The translations under genes and the position numbers were made by a program. The notes below the pieces were generated by a model. The model saw nothing but the letters and a program-made list of their open reading frames with translations. It made no database searches and had not been told where the DNA came from. From Rubripirellula obstinata (GTDB lineage: Bacteria; Planctomycetota; Planctomycetia; Pirellulales; Pirellulaceae): a stretch of DNA of 52,417 nt. Location of the stretch: the NCBI RefSeq assembly GCF_001642955.1, contig NZ_LWSK01000034.1:1-52417 (forward strand), read 5' to 3'. Below, piece by piece: positions 42,504 to 52,067 of this stretch (position 1 is its first letter; each line of letters begins with the position of its first letter).

Positions 42504-44249
42504 ATGGATCAGTTAAAGGAGTACTTTGCCGTTGCCGTTAAATACGGTTTTTGGATCGGCTGCGGTACGGTGTTTTTGCTTTCGCTTGTGTTTTGGTATT
42601 TGTCAACATCGACGTTGGCAACCGAAGCTGAAAAGCAAACTTCATCGATCAAGGCATCGATCAGCACGGTGTCTCAGATTCAAAGTGAATTGTCGATGCA
42701 TCCCAATGCTCAATCGCATGCCGAGATGCAGAAGTTAATCGAAGATCGTCAGAACCAAGTGTTGGAGTCTTGGGAAACACTATTTGAGCGTCAAAGCGAA
42801 ATTTTGGTTTGGCCTGAAGACGTTCTGACGAAGAAGTTTGTTGACCAGTATCGCAACAAAATTCCGATCGAGTACTACGTCGAATATCCGACGCCCGAAG
42901 CAGATTCTTTGACCACTTCGATGCGCAGCACCTATGCCAAGCACATCAAGAATGAACTGCCGGACTTGGCCGAGATTGCAGGAGCCGAATGGACGGCCAA
43001 CTTTGACACCAGCAGCAACAACGCCGGAATGATGGGCGGGGGAATGGGCGTTGCGCGTCGCAACATCGATCCGAACCTTCGCGAGGAAGCGATCCTTGGG
43101 CTTCGGCAAGGACCGTTGGTCGTTTGGACTCAGCAGAGCCAAGCCAATCTTTTGACGGATCTTTTTCCCTGGCGGCAAGCCGGTTTGCCGAACACGCTGG
43201 AAATTTATTACTCGCAGGAAAATCTGTGGGTGCTGCGACAGTTGCTGGAAATCATCGGCAAGGTCAATGGGCCGGCCAAGCAACCCTATCAAGCAAAAAT
43301 TCACGAAATCAATGGAATCAAGATTGGCAGCTCCGTCGTTTTCGGTGCCGGCCAAATCTCCGCTCCGGGCAGCAGCCGAGTATCCACCGGAATGGGAATG
43401 GGGATGGGGATGAGCGATATGGGGATGGACGACATGGGCATGGATGATTTTGGAATGGGGATGGGGATGGGCGAGGAAGACGAGTCACCCGATCCGGCCG
43501 AGTTCCGTTACGTGTCCGAATCGCTAGAGAAGATCGCGGCCGTCGATTTGAGATCAGCGTTGAAAGACATCAAGCCTCAAAACGTTGCCTTGGCGATCGC
43601 GAAACGTCTGCCAGTGATGATGTCTCTTAAAATGAACCAGCGGGCGATCCCCGAATTGCTTGCCGCCTGTGGCAGTGCCAAGCTGATGGTCAAAGTTCGT
43701 CAAACCAGAATCATGCCAAAGGGCAAAGTCTCGACTGCGTCATCCGGTGGTGGTGGTGGTGGTGGAATGGGGATGGACATGGGGATGGACGACTTGGAAA
43801 TGGAAGATGGAATGGGTATGGGCATGGGAATGGGCGGATCATCGATGGGACGCGGAATGACGGGAAATGATCAACCTATTGATGAATTCCCATTGGACAT
43901 GCAAGTGGAGATTTACGGTCTGATTTACATCTACAATCCACCCGACCTGGACAAGTTAGCAATCGAACAAATCAACGAAGAAACGGTCGAACAGGCGGTT
44001 CAAGATCTCAGTGGCGAAGTCAAGGAACCAGTCCAGCCCGCTGCACCGGCCGTTGATCCGCCGGCCGCCGGCGGCGACGATGCGGTTCTGCCGACACCGG
44101 ATCCTGCGACTGTGCCTGCAACGCCACCGGCACCAGGTGGGCAACCTGCAGAGGTTCCCGCGGACCCAGCGAGTGTGCCAACAGAAGCACCCGCGCCAGC
44201 AGCCCCGGTAACATCACTGCCACCATCGAACCTGACACCGACAGGTTAG
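42504..44249 (+). CDS. Membrane protein with Met/Gly/Asp repeats, second gene of the pilM operon
   Basis: A 581-residue protein. A membrane helix at about residues 14-33 (YGFWIGCGTVFLLSLVFWYL) is followed by a coiled-coil-like stretch to about 95 and a compact region. Two low-complexity blocks rich in Met, Gly and Asp occur at about residues 295-325 (GMGMGMGMSDMGMDDMG) and 416-450, and a Pro/Ala-rich tail at the end. The position and single N-terminal helix plus coiled coil resemble PilO, but no PilO sequence signature is clear. It lies 72 bases after pilM. Function is unknown; the repeats are not obviously catalytic. Confidence 0.72.
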   Translation: MDQLKEYFAVAVKYGFWIGCGTVFLLSLVFWYLSTSTLATEAEKQTSSIKASISTVSQIQSELSMHPNAQSHAEMQKLIEDRQNQVLESWETLFERQSEILVWPEDVLTKKFVDQYRNKIPIEYYVEYPTPEADSLTTSMRSTYAKHIKNELPDLAEIAGAEWTANFDTSSNNAGMMGGGMGVARRNIDPNLREEAILGLRQGPLVVWTQQSQANLLTDLFPWRQAGLPNTLEIYYSQENLWVLRQLLEIIGKVNGPAKQPYQAKIHEINGIKIGSSVVFGAGQISAPGSSRVSTGMGMGMGMSDMGMDDMGMDDFGMGMGMGEEDESPDPAEFRYVSESLEKIAAVDLRSALKDIKPQNVALAIAKRLPVMMSLKMNQRAIPELLAACGSAKLMVKVRQTRIMPKGKVSTASSGGGGGGGMGMDMGMDDLEMEDGMGMGMGMGGSSMGRGMTGNDQPIDEFPLDMQVEIYGLIYIYNPPDLDKLAIEQINEETVEQAVQDLSGEVKEPVQPAAPAVDPPAAGGDDAVLPTPDPATVPATPPAPGGQPAEVPADPASVPTEAPAPAAPVTSLPPSNLTPTG

Positions 44250-44268
44250 GATCGAGCTGAAGAGATGT

Positions 44269-44326
44269 GTCGCCTTTCGCTCTGCGAAAGTGCGTCAAAT
44301 CACACTTTCGCGGAGCGAAAGGCGAC
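44269..44326 (+). repeat. Inverted repeat of the GTCGC-foot CTTTCGC family
   Basis: Left arm 44269-44292 and right arm 44303-44326 differ at one base and each has an inner hairpin CTTTCGC-(tct or gga)-GCGAAAG. Same family as the perfect repeat at 18233-18314. It lies inside the pil operon, between its second and third genes. Confidence 0.9.
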
Positions 44327-44412
44327 TATAAATAACCGCTCTTTTTTCAACCTATCGTTTTTACACTTCACGATCCTCGTCAATTTCAGTTCCCACGTTA
44401 GGACAGCGAATC

Positions 44413-46458
44413 ATGGACATGGACAAAATCAAATCGTTCTCCCTGGCACACTTCGAGAAAGTTGTGCTCGCTGGGATCGTTGCTCTTTCAGGATTCCTTG
44501 TTTATCGGGGAGCTCAGCTACCGGATTTCACCAACGAGAAAACACCTGAGCAACTGACGCAGGAAGCCAACACGGTCAAGCTTGGGATCGACGACGACCA
44601 TACCGAACAGATCATTCCCGAGCGAAAGGAGACGTCGGCTGACAGCATCGTGGCCCGCACAAAACAGCTCTACAAACCGGTCGATCCAACGACTTATAAG
44701 CTGTCAAAAATTTGGGTAGGTGAAACGACTGGCGATTCGGTGATTCGCCGACAAGATCCGCTTCTTTTGCCACCCATCGATTTACGAACCATGGGCGTCG
44801 TCTGTGCGATCGCCGCCAACGGTGCCCGCGAGGTTGACGGATACCCGTTGGCCCAGCTCGACGGTGCGGATGATCTTGAAGTGGAAGAAAAGAAACGTCC
44901 CAGAACCCGTGGTCGCCGAGGAAGACGGGGAATGGACGAAACGGATGACATGATGATGGACGACGGAATGATGGGCATGATGGGCGGCGGCCGGCGGGGC
45001 GCTCGACGCGGGGACGACGAAGACCTGAAACCAATTTCCAACCGCCGATTCGATGCTTCGCAAAGCCTTGGCTACACTCCAACTTCGACAGGCGGGACGA
45101 CGAACAGAAACAATTTCCCACAACCAAAAATCGGTTGGTTCATTGCCGGAACTGCGTTATTGCCGCACCGGGAAATCTACGAGGCGTACGAGCTTGCGCT
45201 CAAAGATGCAAGCGGATATGACCCAACTCGCGATACTCCGCTGTACTACGACTTCGAAGTCCAGCGTGCTGATGTGACCGATAAATCAGTCCAGCAGTTG
45301 AACGAAGAAGACTGGACGAAAGTCTATGACCGATCGCTTTACACCAAAATTGCTGACACCGTATGGCAAGGCTTTGCACCCGAGATTGTTCCCGAGGATT
45401 ACCGTGACGAAAACATCACGACTTGGATTCCACCTGTCCTGCTAGACGATTACAGCCACTTTGCGCTGCACCCACGCATTCCGATGCTGTCCAAGCGAGA
45501 GTTGGAAGAACGACGATTGATTGAGGATGAAAAGAACGACCGCAGTGGCGAGATCAATTTGGAAAACCTCGATTTCCAGAACGACGAAAGTGAACTCGCC
45601 GGTCCCGGGGCCGGCGGTGGCATGCGAGGCGGCGGTGGCGGCATGGGGTATGACGACATGGATATGGACATGGGATATGACGACATGTACAGCGGTGGCG
45701 GCATGGGGATGTTTAGCCGAGGACAAGTCGAAATTGATCCGGTCGACCACAAACTGATCCGGTTCTACGACTTTGGCCTCTATCCATCCAAAGCAAAGCC
45801 AGGACGCAAATACTCGTATCGCCTTCGCTACGCGGTGATCGATCCCAACTTCCCGGCGCTGGCCCAAGCACAGCCAACTACCAGCAAGTTGTCGCCTGAT
45901 GTTGCCCAGCGTGTGATGGCGAAAGTTTCAGAGGCGAAAGAATCAGGCAAGCGGAACTTCCGCCTGTGGAGCGAGTGGAGCGAACCTACGTTGCCCGATT
46001 CGCTGCCAACGACCTACGATGCCTTCGCCGGTTCGGTGACAAGAGGCTCGGTTCGGTCCTATACGCTCGGTGACCGCTCGGTTCCGGTCGCACGCGAGAC
46101 AGCATCAGCGAAGGTTCTGCTGTCGAAGTTCGATTTCAATCTAGGCGTACGTGTCCCAGTGATGATCGACGAAATCAAAGAGGGCGGCGTGCTAAGCAAA
46201 ACCGCCGAGGTAGCCGAAGTCATTGACCCGATCACCAACATGATCAAAAAAGTCACGGATTACGAAGTCAAGTCTTCCATCTCGGTCGTCGACATTGATG
46301 GCGGAGTGTCGCTTGAAATGTCCGAGGAGCTCACGTCGCCCGGCCAGATGTTGCTCTTTGATTCAACTGGCAAGCTAAGTGTTTCCAACGATATCGACGA
46401 TCAACGACCGTTTCGAGTTTACTCATTCGCGAAAGAGAAAGAGCAACACGAGAAGTAG
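44413..46458 (+). CDS. Membrane protein with Met/Gly/Asp repeats, third gene of the pilM operon
   Basis: A 681-residue protein. An N-terminal membrane helix at about residues 15-33 (FEKVVLAGIVALSGFLVY) leads into a long soluble part. Two low-complexity blocks contain Met/Asp/Gly: about 174-200 (MDETDDMMMDDGMMGMMGGG) and about 398-435. Between them are well-conserved-looking regions (IGWFIAGTALLPHREIYEAY, YYDFEVQRADVTD) and a C-terminal beta-rich part. I recognise no domain. It follows the second gene by 163 bases including a hairpin repeat, so it may be co-transcribed; a pilus-assembly role is inferred from pilM. Confidence 0.7.
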   Translation: MDMDKIKSFSLAHFEKVVLAGIVALSGFLVYRGAQLPDFTNEKTPEQLTQEANTVKLGIDDDHTEQIIPERKETSADSIVARTKQLYKPVDPTTYKLSKIWVGETTGDSVIRRQDPLLLPPIDLRTMGVVCAIAANGAREVDGYPLAQLDGADDLEVEEKKRPRTRGRRGRRGMDETDDMMMDDGMMGMMGGGRRGARRGDDEDLKPISNRRFDASQSLGYTPTSTGGTTNRNNFPQPKIGWFIAGTALLPHREIYEAYELALKDASGYDPTRDTPLYYDFEVQRADVTDKSVQQLNEEDWTKVYDRSLYTKIADTVWQGFAPEIVPEDYRDENITTWIPPVLLDDYSHFALHPRIPMLSKRELEERRLIEDEKNDRSGEINLENLDFQNDESELAGPGAGGGMRGGGGGMGYDDMDMDMGYDDMYSGGGMGMFSRGQVEIDPVDHKLIRFYDFGLYPSKAKPGRKYSYRLRYAVIDPNFPALAQAQPTTSKLSPDVAQRVMAKVSEAKESGKRNFRLWSEWSEPTLPDSLPTTYDAFAGSVTRGSVRSYTLGDRSVPVARETASAKVLLSKFDFNLGVRVPVMIDEIKEGGVLSKTAEVAEVIDPITNMIKKVTDYEVKSSISVVDIDGGVSLEMSEELTSPGQMLLFDSTGKLSVSNDIDDQRPFRVYSFAKEKEQHEK

Positions 46459-46758
46459 TCGTAGCAGTGAGGCTCGGAGGTGTGAGCGAACGTCCGGCTT
46501 CGATATCTACGCGAAGCAGGCAATCTAGCCGCGTAGCGGTGACAGCACTTTGCCGGGTGCGTGAGCACCCGGATCATGTCGCCCCTTGAATGTCTTTGCC
46601 GCGATCTCGGAGGTTGCCGGCGACCTGCCCGTGGCTGATCCCGCCAGGGTTCAGTCGAGCTTGATCCGATCGTGGACTGAAGCCTGGCGGGATCAGCTAC
46701 GGTTTTGAACCGTCTCTAAGCGGACGTCCTCTCACCACTCACAGCACGGCATGCGACC
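46459..46758. repeat. Repeat-filled gap between the pil operon and the sigma gene
   Basis: 300 bases between convergent genes, packed with hairpins: GCGG/CCGC-type repeats at 46527-46541, an 8-bp hairpin CCGGGTGC-gtga-GCACCCGG at 46553-46572, and a pair of the GTAGCTGATCCCGCCAGG family with arms at 46631-46654 and 46677-46700. An outer imperfect inverted pair (GTGAGCGAACGTCC near 46482 and its partner near 46721) brackets them, as if one element sat inside another. Confidence 0.8.
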
Positions 46759-48447
46759 TTACGCACCAAGCTCGACGTCGATCTTTGCTTCGTCGGCGGC
46801 TTCGCGAAGTTTGGACAGAGCCCGTGCTTCCAGTTGGCGAATACGTTCCTTGGTCACACCCAATTCTGCACCAACTTCTTTTAGCGTCAGAGGTTCCTTG
46901 TCGCGGCCGAGACCAAACCGAGCGGTGATGATCTTCTGCTCGCGTTCGTCCAGTCGCCCCAAGATTTTTGACAGCTCGCGCTGACGAGTTTTCTGAACCG
47001 TTTCTTCGGTGTAGGGATCCAAACGCTCGTCTTGCTTAGATACAAACAGCTCTTCGGTCGTGGTGCGGAACCGATCGCGATGCTTGAATTCCGTTGGAAT
47101 CGATCGGGCGAAGTTTTTCATGATCGCCCAGGAAGCGTAAGTGCTGAACTTGTTGCCCCGCGAATAATCAAACTTCTCAGCAGCACGAATCAATGACATG
47201 TTGCCATCGCTGACCAGCGAGAAAAAATCATCGGTGCTGGCAACGTGACGTTTCGCAATCGAAACCACCAGTCGTAAATTGCTTTGCACGATCTTGTTCT
47301 TCACCAACACTGCCTGCTCGTACAGGTCATTGATCTCGCTCATCAAAAGCGACTTGTTGGCACTCGGACGCAACAAGTGCTGACGCAGGACGCTGGCTTT
47401 GTGCTTCAAGTAGTTCATTTTGCGGAACAGATGATATTCCTGTTCGCGTGTCAAAAGCGGCACATCGTAAAGGGCGGCCAAATAGCTTGGCAAATCCGAT
47501 GGAACTCGGATCTTTCGTGCAGCAACGGCTGGCTCGGGAACCGGCCCAAGGAATTCAGATTCGCGGGCAGCAGCGTCAGATGCCGACAAGTTGAAGTCAT
47601 CGTTATAGATGTGATCCAACGGCAATTCCATCACCTGCTCGATCCGCATGTCTAGCAAAATTCGATTGATGCTGGTGCGTGTTCGATTGAACCGCTTGCC
47701 AAGGGTTGTCACGGTCGCGCCATGCGTGTGCAGCTTAAAGATTGAACGCTTGTCTTCTTCGGTCAACACATCGCGATGACTTGGGAAGATCGCAACGGCG
47801 CGGTGGTCGGCGTCAAAGTTCTTCAGCGTGTAGCGGACTGTTTCGGGACTGCGGCCCATTTGAGCCGACAACTGCCGCGTCACATCGGCAAAGGTTGCAC
47901 CGGCTTCGACCATTTGCCGAGCCCGTTCAATCATCTCGCCCTTTTCTTCTTCGGACAACTGGCTGAACCGTTCGCCACGTCGAATTTTGTCTTGGTTGTT
48001 TGCTGCAAAACGTTCGACGCTGCTGTGCAAGAACCCAACTCGTTTGCGTCCGCCAAACATCAACCGACGACTCAACAAGCCAGCCGTTCGCCAGCGAGAG
48101 ATTGTTTTGGTGGAAACGCGGAACATCCGGCTGAGTTCCTCGACCGTGTGAACGGGTTCGCCAACTTCATCGACAGAAATATCAGCCGAGTCAGACAGGT
48201 CGTCGATCAGCAATCGAAGGTCATGCAGCACATCGACGCCAGCCAAGTTCTGGCGCACCGATTTTTCGTTGCGATAATTGGTGATGCGGAAACAAAGATA
48301 TTCGAGCGAGTAGGACCGATCGGCGTCGATCTCTGCGTAGAGTTTCTCTGTGAGAGCAATCTGTTCGACCTTCTTTGCCTTGGGGGCAAAGCGTGCCAAT
48401 TGATCTCGTAATTCCTTGAGGTGGCTATTTCGATATTCTTCGTGCAT
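46759..48447 (-). CDS. RpoD-family sigma factor with HTH-rich N-terminus
   Basis: A 562-residue sigma-70 protein. Region 1.2 is seen at about 319-351 (LPSYLAALYDVPLLTREQEY), region 2 at about 380-450 (RLVVSIAKRHV, SDGNMSLIRAAEKFDYSRG, FSTYASWAIMKNFARS) and region 4 at about 490-552 (LTLKEVGAELGVTKERIRQLE). Only about 40 residues separate 2.4 from 4.1, so domain 3 is reduced or missing. In place of region 1.1 there is a 300-residue part with a MerR-type HTH (about 99-147, TVEELSRMFRVSTKTISRWR) and two further HTH-like segments near 170-212 and 230-265. ATG 48447 has a strong AGGGAG site. Confidence 0.93.
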   Translation of the reverse strand: MHEEYRNSHLKELRDQLARFAPKAKKVEQIALTEKLYAEIDADRSYSLEYLCFRITNYRNEKSVRQNLAGVDVLHDLRLLIDDLSDSADISVDEVGEPVHTVEELSRMFRVSTKTISRWRTAGLLSRRLMFGGRKRVGFLHSSVERFAANNQDKIRRGERFSQLSEEEKGEMIERARQMVEAGATFADVTRQLSAQMGRSPETVRYTLKNFDADHRAVAIFPSHRDVLTEEDKRSIFKLHTHGATVTTLGKRFNRTRTSINRILLDMRIEQVMELPLDHIYNDDFNLSASDAAARESEFLGPVPEPAVAARKIRVPSDLPSYLAALYDVPLLTREQEYHLFRKMNYLKHKASVLRQHLLRPSANKSLLMSEINDLYEQAVLVKNKIVQSNLRLVVSIAKRHVASTDDFFSLVSDGNMSLIRAAEKFDYSRGNKFSTYASWAIMKNFARSIPTEFKHRDRFRTTTEELFVSKQDERLDPYTEETVQKTRQRELSKILGRLDEREQKIITARFGLGRDKEPLTLKEVGAELGVTKERIRQLEARALSKLREAADEAKIDVELGA

Positions 48448-49353
48448 CGACCATTTCTCCCTGTGCTGAGGCGGCTGTCGTTCAAATAGTCCCTGCGACC
48501 CCGGCGGATCGCACGACAACTCGTCTCGGTTATTTCCCGGGTGCCGACCCATCCGTGATCGGCTTCGTTGGGACACTTCAAACATCGTGTACGGTGGTGA
48601 CACGTTTGGTCAAAGTGTTAGCGACTCCTTGCCGCTGACTCAATTTTGCGCTACGCGTCAATTCGACGCGAGTACTTCTTGTTTGACAGATTGATTTTAC
48701 TCAAAGTTCGCGTGAAACATTCATTTTAGGCTGCCACGACCACTGAATCCGAACACGTCGGCATTGGCGGGTAAACCCCCGAAAGTTGGACGCGAATCCG
48801 ATTTGACCAACTGACCAGCTAAGTGACTAGGAAATCCCGGGCCAAAACCAAATTTTTCGAGGCCAAGGTGCCAGCAGATCTCCGCAAACACAGTGATTCG
48901 CGACCAATTCAGACCGAAAAACAATTCCAAGCGATCCACCGGTTCCCACGCCCCCCCGCTGGCCCTTTGTAAAACTTTCATGCCTTTGAAGGTTATGACG
49001 TCTCAGATTGCGATCGCGATTGCAGCGATAGACGTGCTTTCCTGCCATCTGGGGCTCAGGAATTGTCCCCAAATTACTTTCTCAGATTGAATTTCACCCA
49101 ATCACCACCCGAACGGGTAAGCGAGGGATTTCCCAGCCAAGAGAGATCTCTCGCTTACGCGTTTGGGTTGGGAACGGGTTGGGAAATCGGGAAGTTGCTT
49201 CGGTACAGTTCCGCAATGGGCCAGATGCGCCTCATATTTTTCCAACACGTTCTAAACCACAGGACCCTTTCTAGACGATGACTACACCTGATGCCTGCAA
49301 TGGGAATCACCGTCACGGATTCCCACCATTCATTTTCTCGACTCGGACGACCG
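48448..49353. promoter_or_regulatory. Long divergent region between the sigma gene and a secreted protein
   Basis: About 900 bases without a gene I can support. Minus-strand and plus-strand promoters must lie here; I could not assign them. Short open frames at 48721-48981 have no family character. An imperfect inverted repeat with GTAAGCGAGGGA at about 49107-49128 and its inverse at 49147-49168 lies near the right end. The region near 48683 contains TTGACA on the plus strand without a good -10 element. Confidence 0.4.
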
Positions 49354-50955
49354 ATGTTTTCTCGAAAATCCTCCTTGAACGATTCACGACTTAGCCTGCC
49401 CAAGTCAACCGATCGGCGTCGGTTTTTGATGGCGGCGTCCGCCACCGCGATGCTGGGTGGACTATTGCTCAGCGACGCCACGACCGGTGTTGCCGACGCG
49501 GCTCGTCCCACAAACGGTGTGCGTTTGATTCCAAACGCGGAAACAGATTTGTTTCGCGTTCGAATTGACCTGGATGTCGAGGGCAACGTGGACCTGGCCG
49601 CCAATCCGTTGGTGTCTCGCAAGTCCGCGTCCAAGCTGCCGATCAGCAGCAAGGCTAAGTTCGATTACGAAGAACGTTATCGTCGTCCAGAAAACCGAAA
49701 ACGGTCGGTATCCGATTCGGCGATCAGCGACCCGGTCACCTTCGCCGAACGCTACTACCACGAAGCATCGGCCGATTTGAATGTAAGCAAGCTAAAGCAA
49801 ACCCGCGAGCTACGTGATTTGGTGAAGACAACCACGGTGCGCCGCGAAACCTTGCCAGAAGTGCTATACGCTAACGAAGATTATTTCAGTCGAGACGAAC
49901 TGGATCTGCTGCATTTGCCGGTGTCCAGCATTGGTGTCGATCACTTGCTACCGACTGGCGAAGTGTCACAGGGGACCAAGTATCGTCCCACGCCTGAATC
50001 GCTTGCGTCGGCTTTCAACATGACGTCCGTCGACGCATCGGAAATCGAGGCCGAAGTGGTGTCGATTACCCGCGACGAAGCCAAAATCCAATTTCGCGGA
50101 AACGCAGACGGATCAGTCGATGGTGTTCCCACGATCATTCGTACGGTTGGCAAATTGACTTTTGATCGACGGATCGGTGTTTGCACGTGGCTTGCGATGG
50201 CAGTTCACGAAACGCGAGACATCGGAATCGCCAAGCCTGGTTTTGATGTCGCCGCCACGATCAAAATGCTACGCAAACCGATGGCATCGCCCATCGGCTT
50301 GGAAAAGAAATTGCCATCGGTGGACGTCACCGGGCCCATTCCTGCGGATCGTTTGTACGTGGATTTGCACAGTGATCGAATCGGGTTCGATACTTTGATG
50401 AACCGCGATTGGCGGATGATGTCGGACGTTCCTGGTGCCGCGATGATGCGGATGGTTCGTCACGATCGAAGCGTCGCGCAGTGCGATTTCCGCAGTCTGC
50501 CTTCGCTGGCACCTGGCAAGCAATGGACCCTGGAGGCGTTTACTCAGGACGTCAAGCAAACCCTCGGCAATCAGTTGACTGATTTGATTGATTCCGACGA
50601 ACGGGTTTCGCCGCTCGGGCTCCGCGTCCTACGTGTGACGGCAGCCGGTTCGGTCCAGGGCGTGCCGATTCAGTGGGTGCTGATGCACTTTTCAGACGAT
50701 TCGGGCCGCCGGATGCAGGCGACCTTTACTCTGGAAGCGGACAACGTAGACGCTTTCGCCGGTTCGGACCTACAATTAGCCAGTTCCTTGCGACTGACGG
50801 GCCGCAAATCCGAATCCGTGAAGGATGGCAGCCAGCAAACCGATGCGGAAATGGCCCAATCGGCTGAAAACACCCCGGCTTCTACCCGGATCGCCGACGC
50901 AATCTCTAAACGTGCCAAGAAAACCGAAGTACAATCGGCAAGTGATCTGAAATAA
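49354..50955 (+). CDS. Twin-arginine-exported protein of unknown function
   Basis: A protein of about 533 residues. The N-terminus has STDRRRFLMAASATAMLGG, with the RRxFL core of a Tat signal peptide followed by a hydrophobic segment and a likely cleavage near ADAA. The mature part has no motif I can name; it is rich in Asp, Arg and Val and may be mixed strand and helix. I prefer ATG 49354 for its proximity to the signal; ATG 49291 would add 21 residues and is also possible. It is 44 bases before the next gene on the same strand, so probably an operon. Confidence 0.75.
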   Translation: MFSRKSSLNDSRLSLPKSTDRRRFLMAASATAMLGGLLLSDATTGVADAARPTNGVRLIPNAETDLFRVRIDLDVEGNVDLAANPLVSRKSASKLPISSKAKFDYEERYRRPENRKRSVSDSAISDPVTFAERYYHEASADLNVSKLKQTRELRDLVKTTTVRRETLPEVLYANEDYFSRDELDLLHLPVSSIGVDHLLPTGEVSQGTKYRPTPESLASAFNMTSVDASEIEAEVVSITRDEAKIQFRGNADGSVDGVPTIIRTVGKLTFDRRIGVCTWLAMAVHETRDIGIAKPGFDVAATIKMLRKPMASPIGLEKKLPSVDVTGPIPADRLYVDLHSDRIGFDTLMNRDWRMMSDVPGAAMMRMVRHDRSVAQCDFRSLPSLAPGKQWTLEAFTQDVKQTLGNQLTDLIDSDERVSPLGLRVLRVTAAGSVQGVPIQWVLMHFSDDSGRRMQATFTLEADNVDAFAGSDLQLASSLRLTGRKSESVKDGSQQTDAEMAQSAENTPASTRIADAISKRAKKTEVQSASDLK

Positions 50956-50999
50956 CCATTTCCTGCCCATTTACGACATTTTCACGCCGAAAGCTATTC

Positions 51000-52067
51000 A
51001 TGTTCTCGCGACCTCGACCATCGATTCAACCCAGCTTGGCAACCATTGTCACGTCTGGGCCAATATCCGGCCTGATGTTGACGGCAGCTTTGGTGTGCAT
51101 GTCGGTGACCGCGACGGCGCAGGCTCCGCTCGGTCTCGGCGCAGCAAAGTCAGAAGCAAAGAAGGATCCTTCGACCTCTGAGGAAACTCGTTTTGCACCG
51201 GGCGTCATGCAAGTGATCCCGCCTGCGCCGGAACCTGAGGAAACCTTTGCGGGGCCTCAGACCTTGCAGTCGCTTTTGGACGCACACCCCGAGATTCAAT
51301 TCGGTGGTGAAACTCATCCCGATGGATCGCCGCACTTTGATCCGCGTTCGCGAACGTTGGTCGAGATGGCCAAGCAAGTGATTTTGCGGCGTGAGATTTA
51401 CGCATTCGAATTTGCGTTCAAGCCGCTTCGTCATGTTTACATTGATGTGCCACGTGCCGACGGACGAATGCAACGCAAGTTGATTTGGTACATGGTTTAC
51501 CGAGTTCGCTACCGCGGCGGCGACTTGCGACCTTCGGCCGACATAATCGCCGGCGTGCCGATTTACAAACGTGTCGAAGAAGTTCACTACAACAACCGTC
51601 GGTTCTTTCCGATGTTGGTGCTTCGAAATCAAAGCACGGGGACTGCCTACGTTGACCGAGTTCTGCCAAGTGCTGCGGACAAAATCAAAGTACGCGAACA
51701 AATCACCGCGCCGCTTTACAATTCAGTTGAGATCACTCGCGTCAAAGTCCCGTATTCCGGTGACGCTGCCGCTGGTGGAATTTGGGGAGTCGCGACATGG
51801 GAAGACGTTGACCCAGACATCGACTTTCTTTCGGTCGAGGTCAGTGGTCTAACGAATGCGTTTGAACAAGATGGCGAAGGCATGGATGCACCGTACCGCA
51901 GAAAAGTTCTACAACTGAACTTCTATCGTCCCGGCGACAAAGTTGCACAAACCGATGACCGAATCCGGTTCGGCGTGCCCGCTTACGAGAACAAAGCCGA
52001 GCAGGATTACATTCTCGAGCAATACGGCCTGGACGAACGCCTCGACTACCGATGGCTGTTTCGCTAG
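51000..52067 (+). CDS. Secreted protein of unknown function
   Basis: A 355-residue protein with a signal peptide at about residues 20-40 (GLMLTAALVCMSVTATAQA) and a Pro/Glu-rich stretch, then a beta-rich region: YAFEFAFKPLRHVYIDVP, KLIWYMVYRVRYRGGDL, FFPMLVLRNQSTGTAYVDRV, and a C-terminal DERLDYRWLFR. No family is recognised. It follows the Tat-exported protein gene by 44 bases, so the two may form an envelope unit. Confidence 0.76.
   Translation: MFSRPRPSIQPSLATIVTSGPISGLMLTAALVCMSVTATAQAPLGLGAAKSEAKKDPSTSEETRFAPGVMQVIPPAPEPEETFAGPQTLQSLLDAHPEIQFGGETHPDGSPHFDPRSRTLVEMAKQVILRREIYAFEFAFKPLRHVYIDVPRADGRMQRKLIWYMVYRVRYRGGDLRPSADIIAGVPIYKRVEEVHYNNRRFFPMLVLRNQSTGTAYVDRVLPSAADKIKVREQITAPLYNSVEITRVKVPYSGDAAAGGIWGVATWEDVDPDIDFLSVEVSGLTNAFEQDGEGMDAPYRRKVLQLNFYRPGDKVAQTDDRIRFGVPAYENKAEQDYILEQYGLDERLDYRWLFR

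Noticed and set aside
48721-48981. Small minus-strand frame in the gap beside the sigma gene
   Set aside because: No family pattern, no good ribosome site, and unlike its neighbours in composition.
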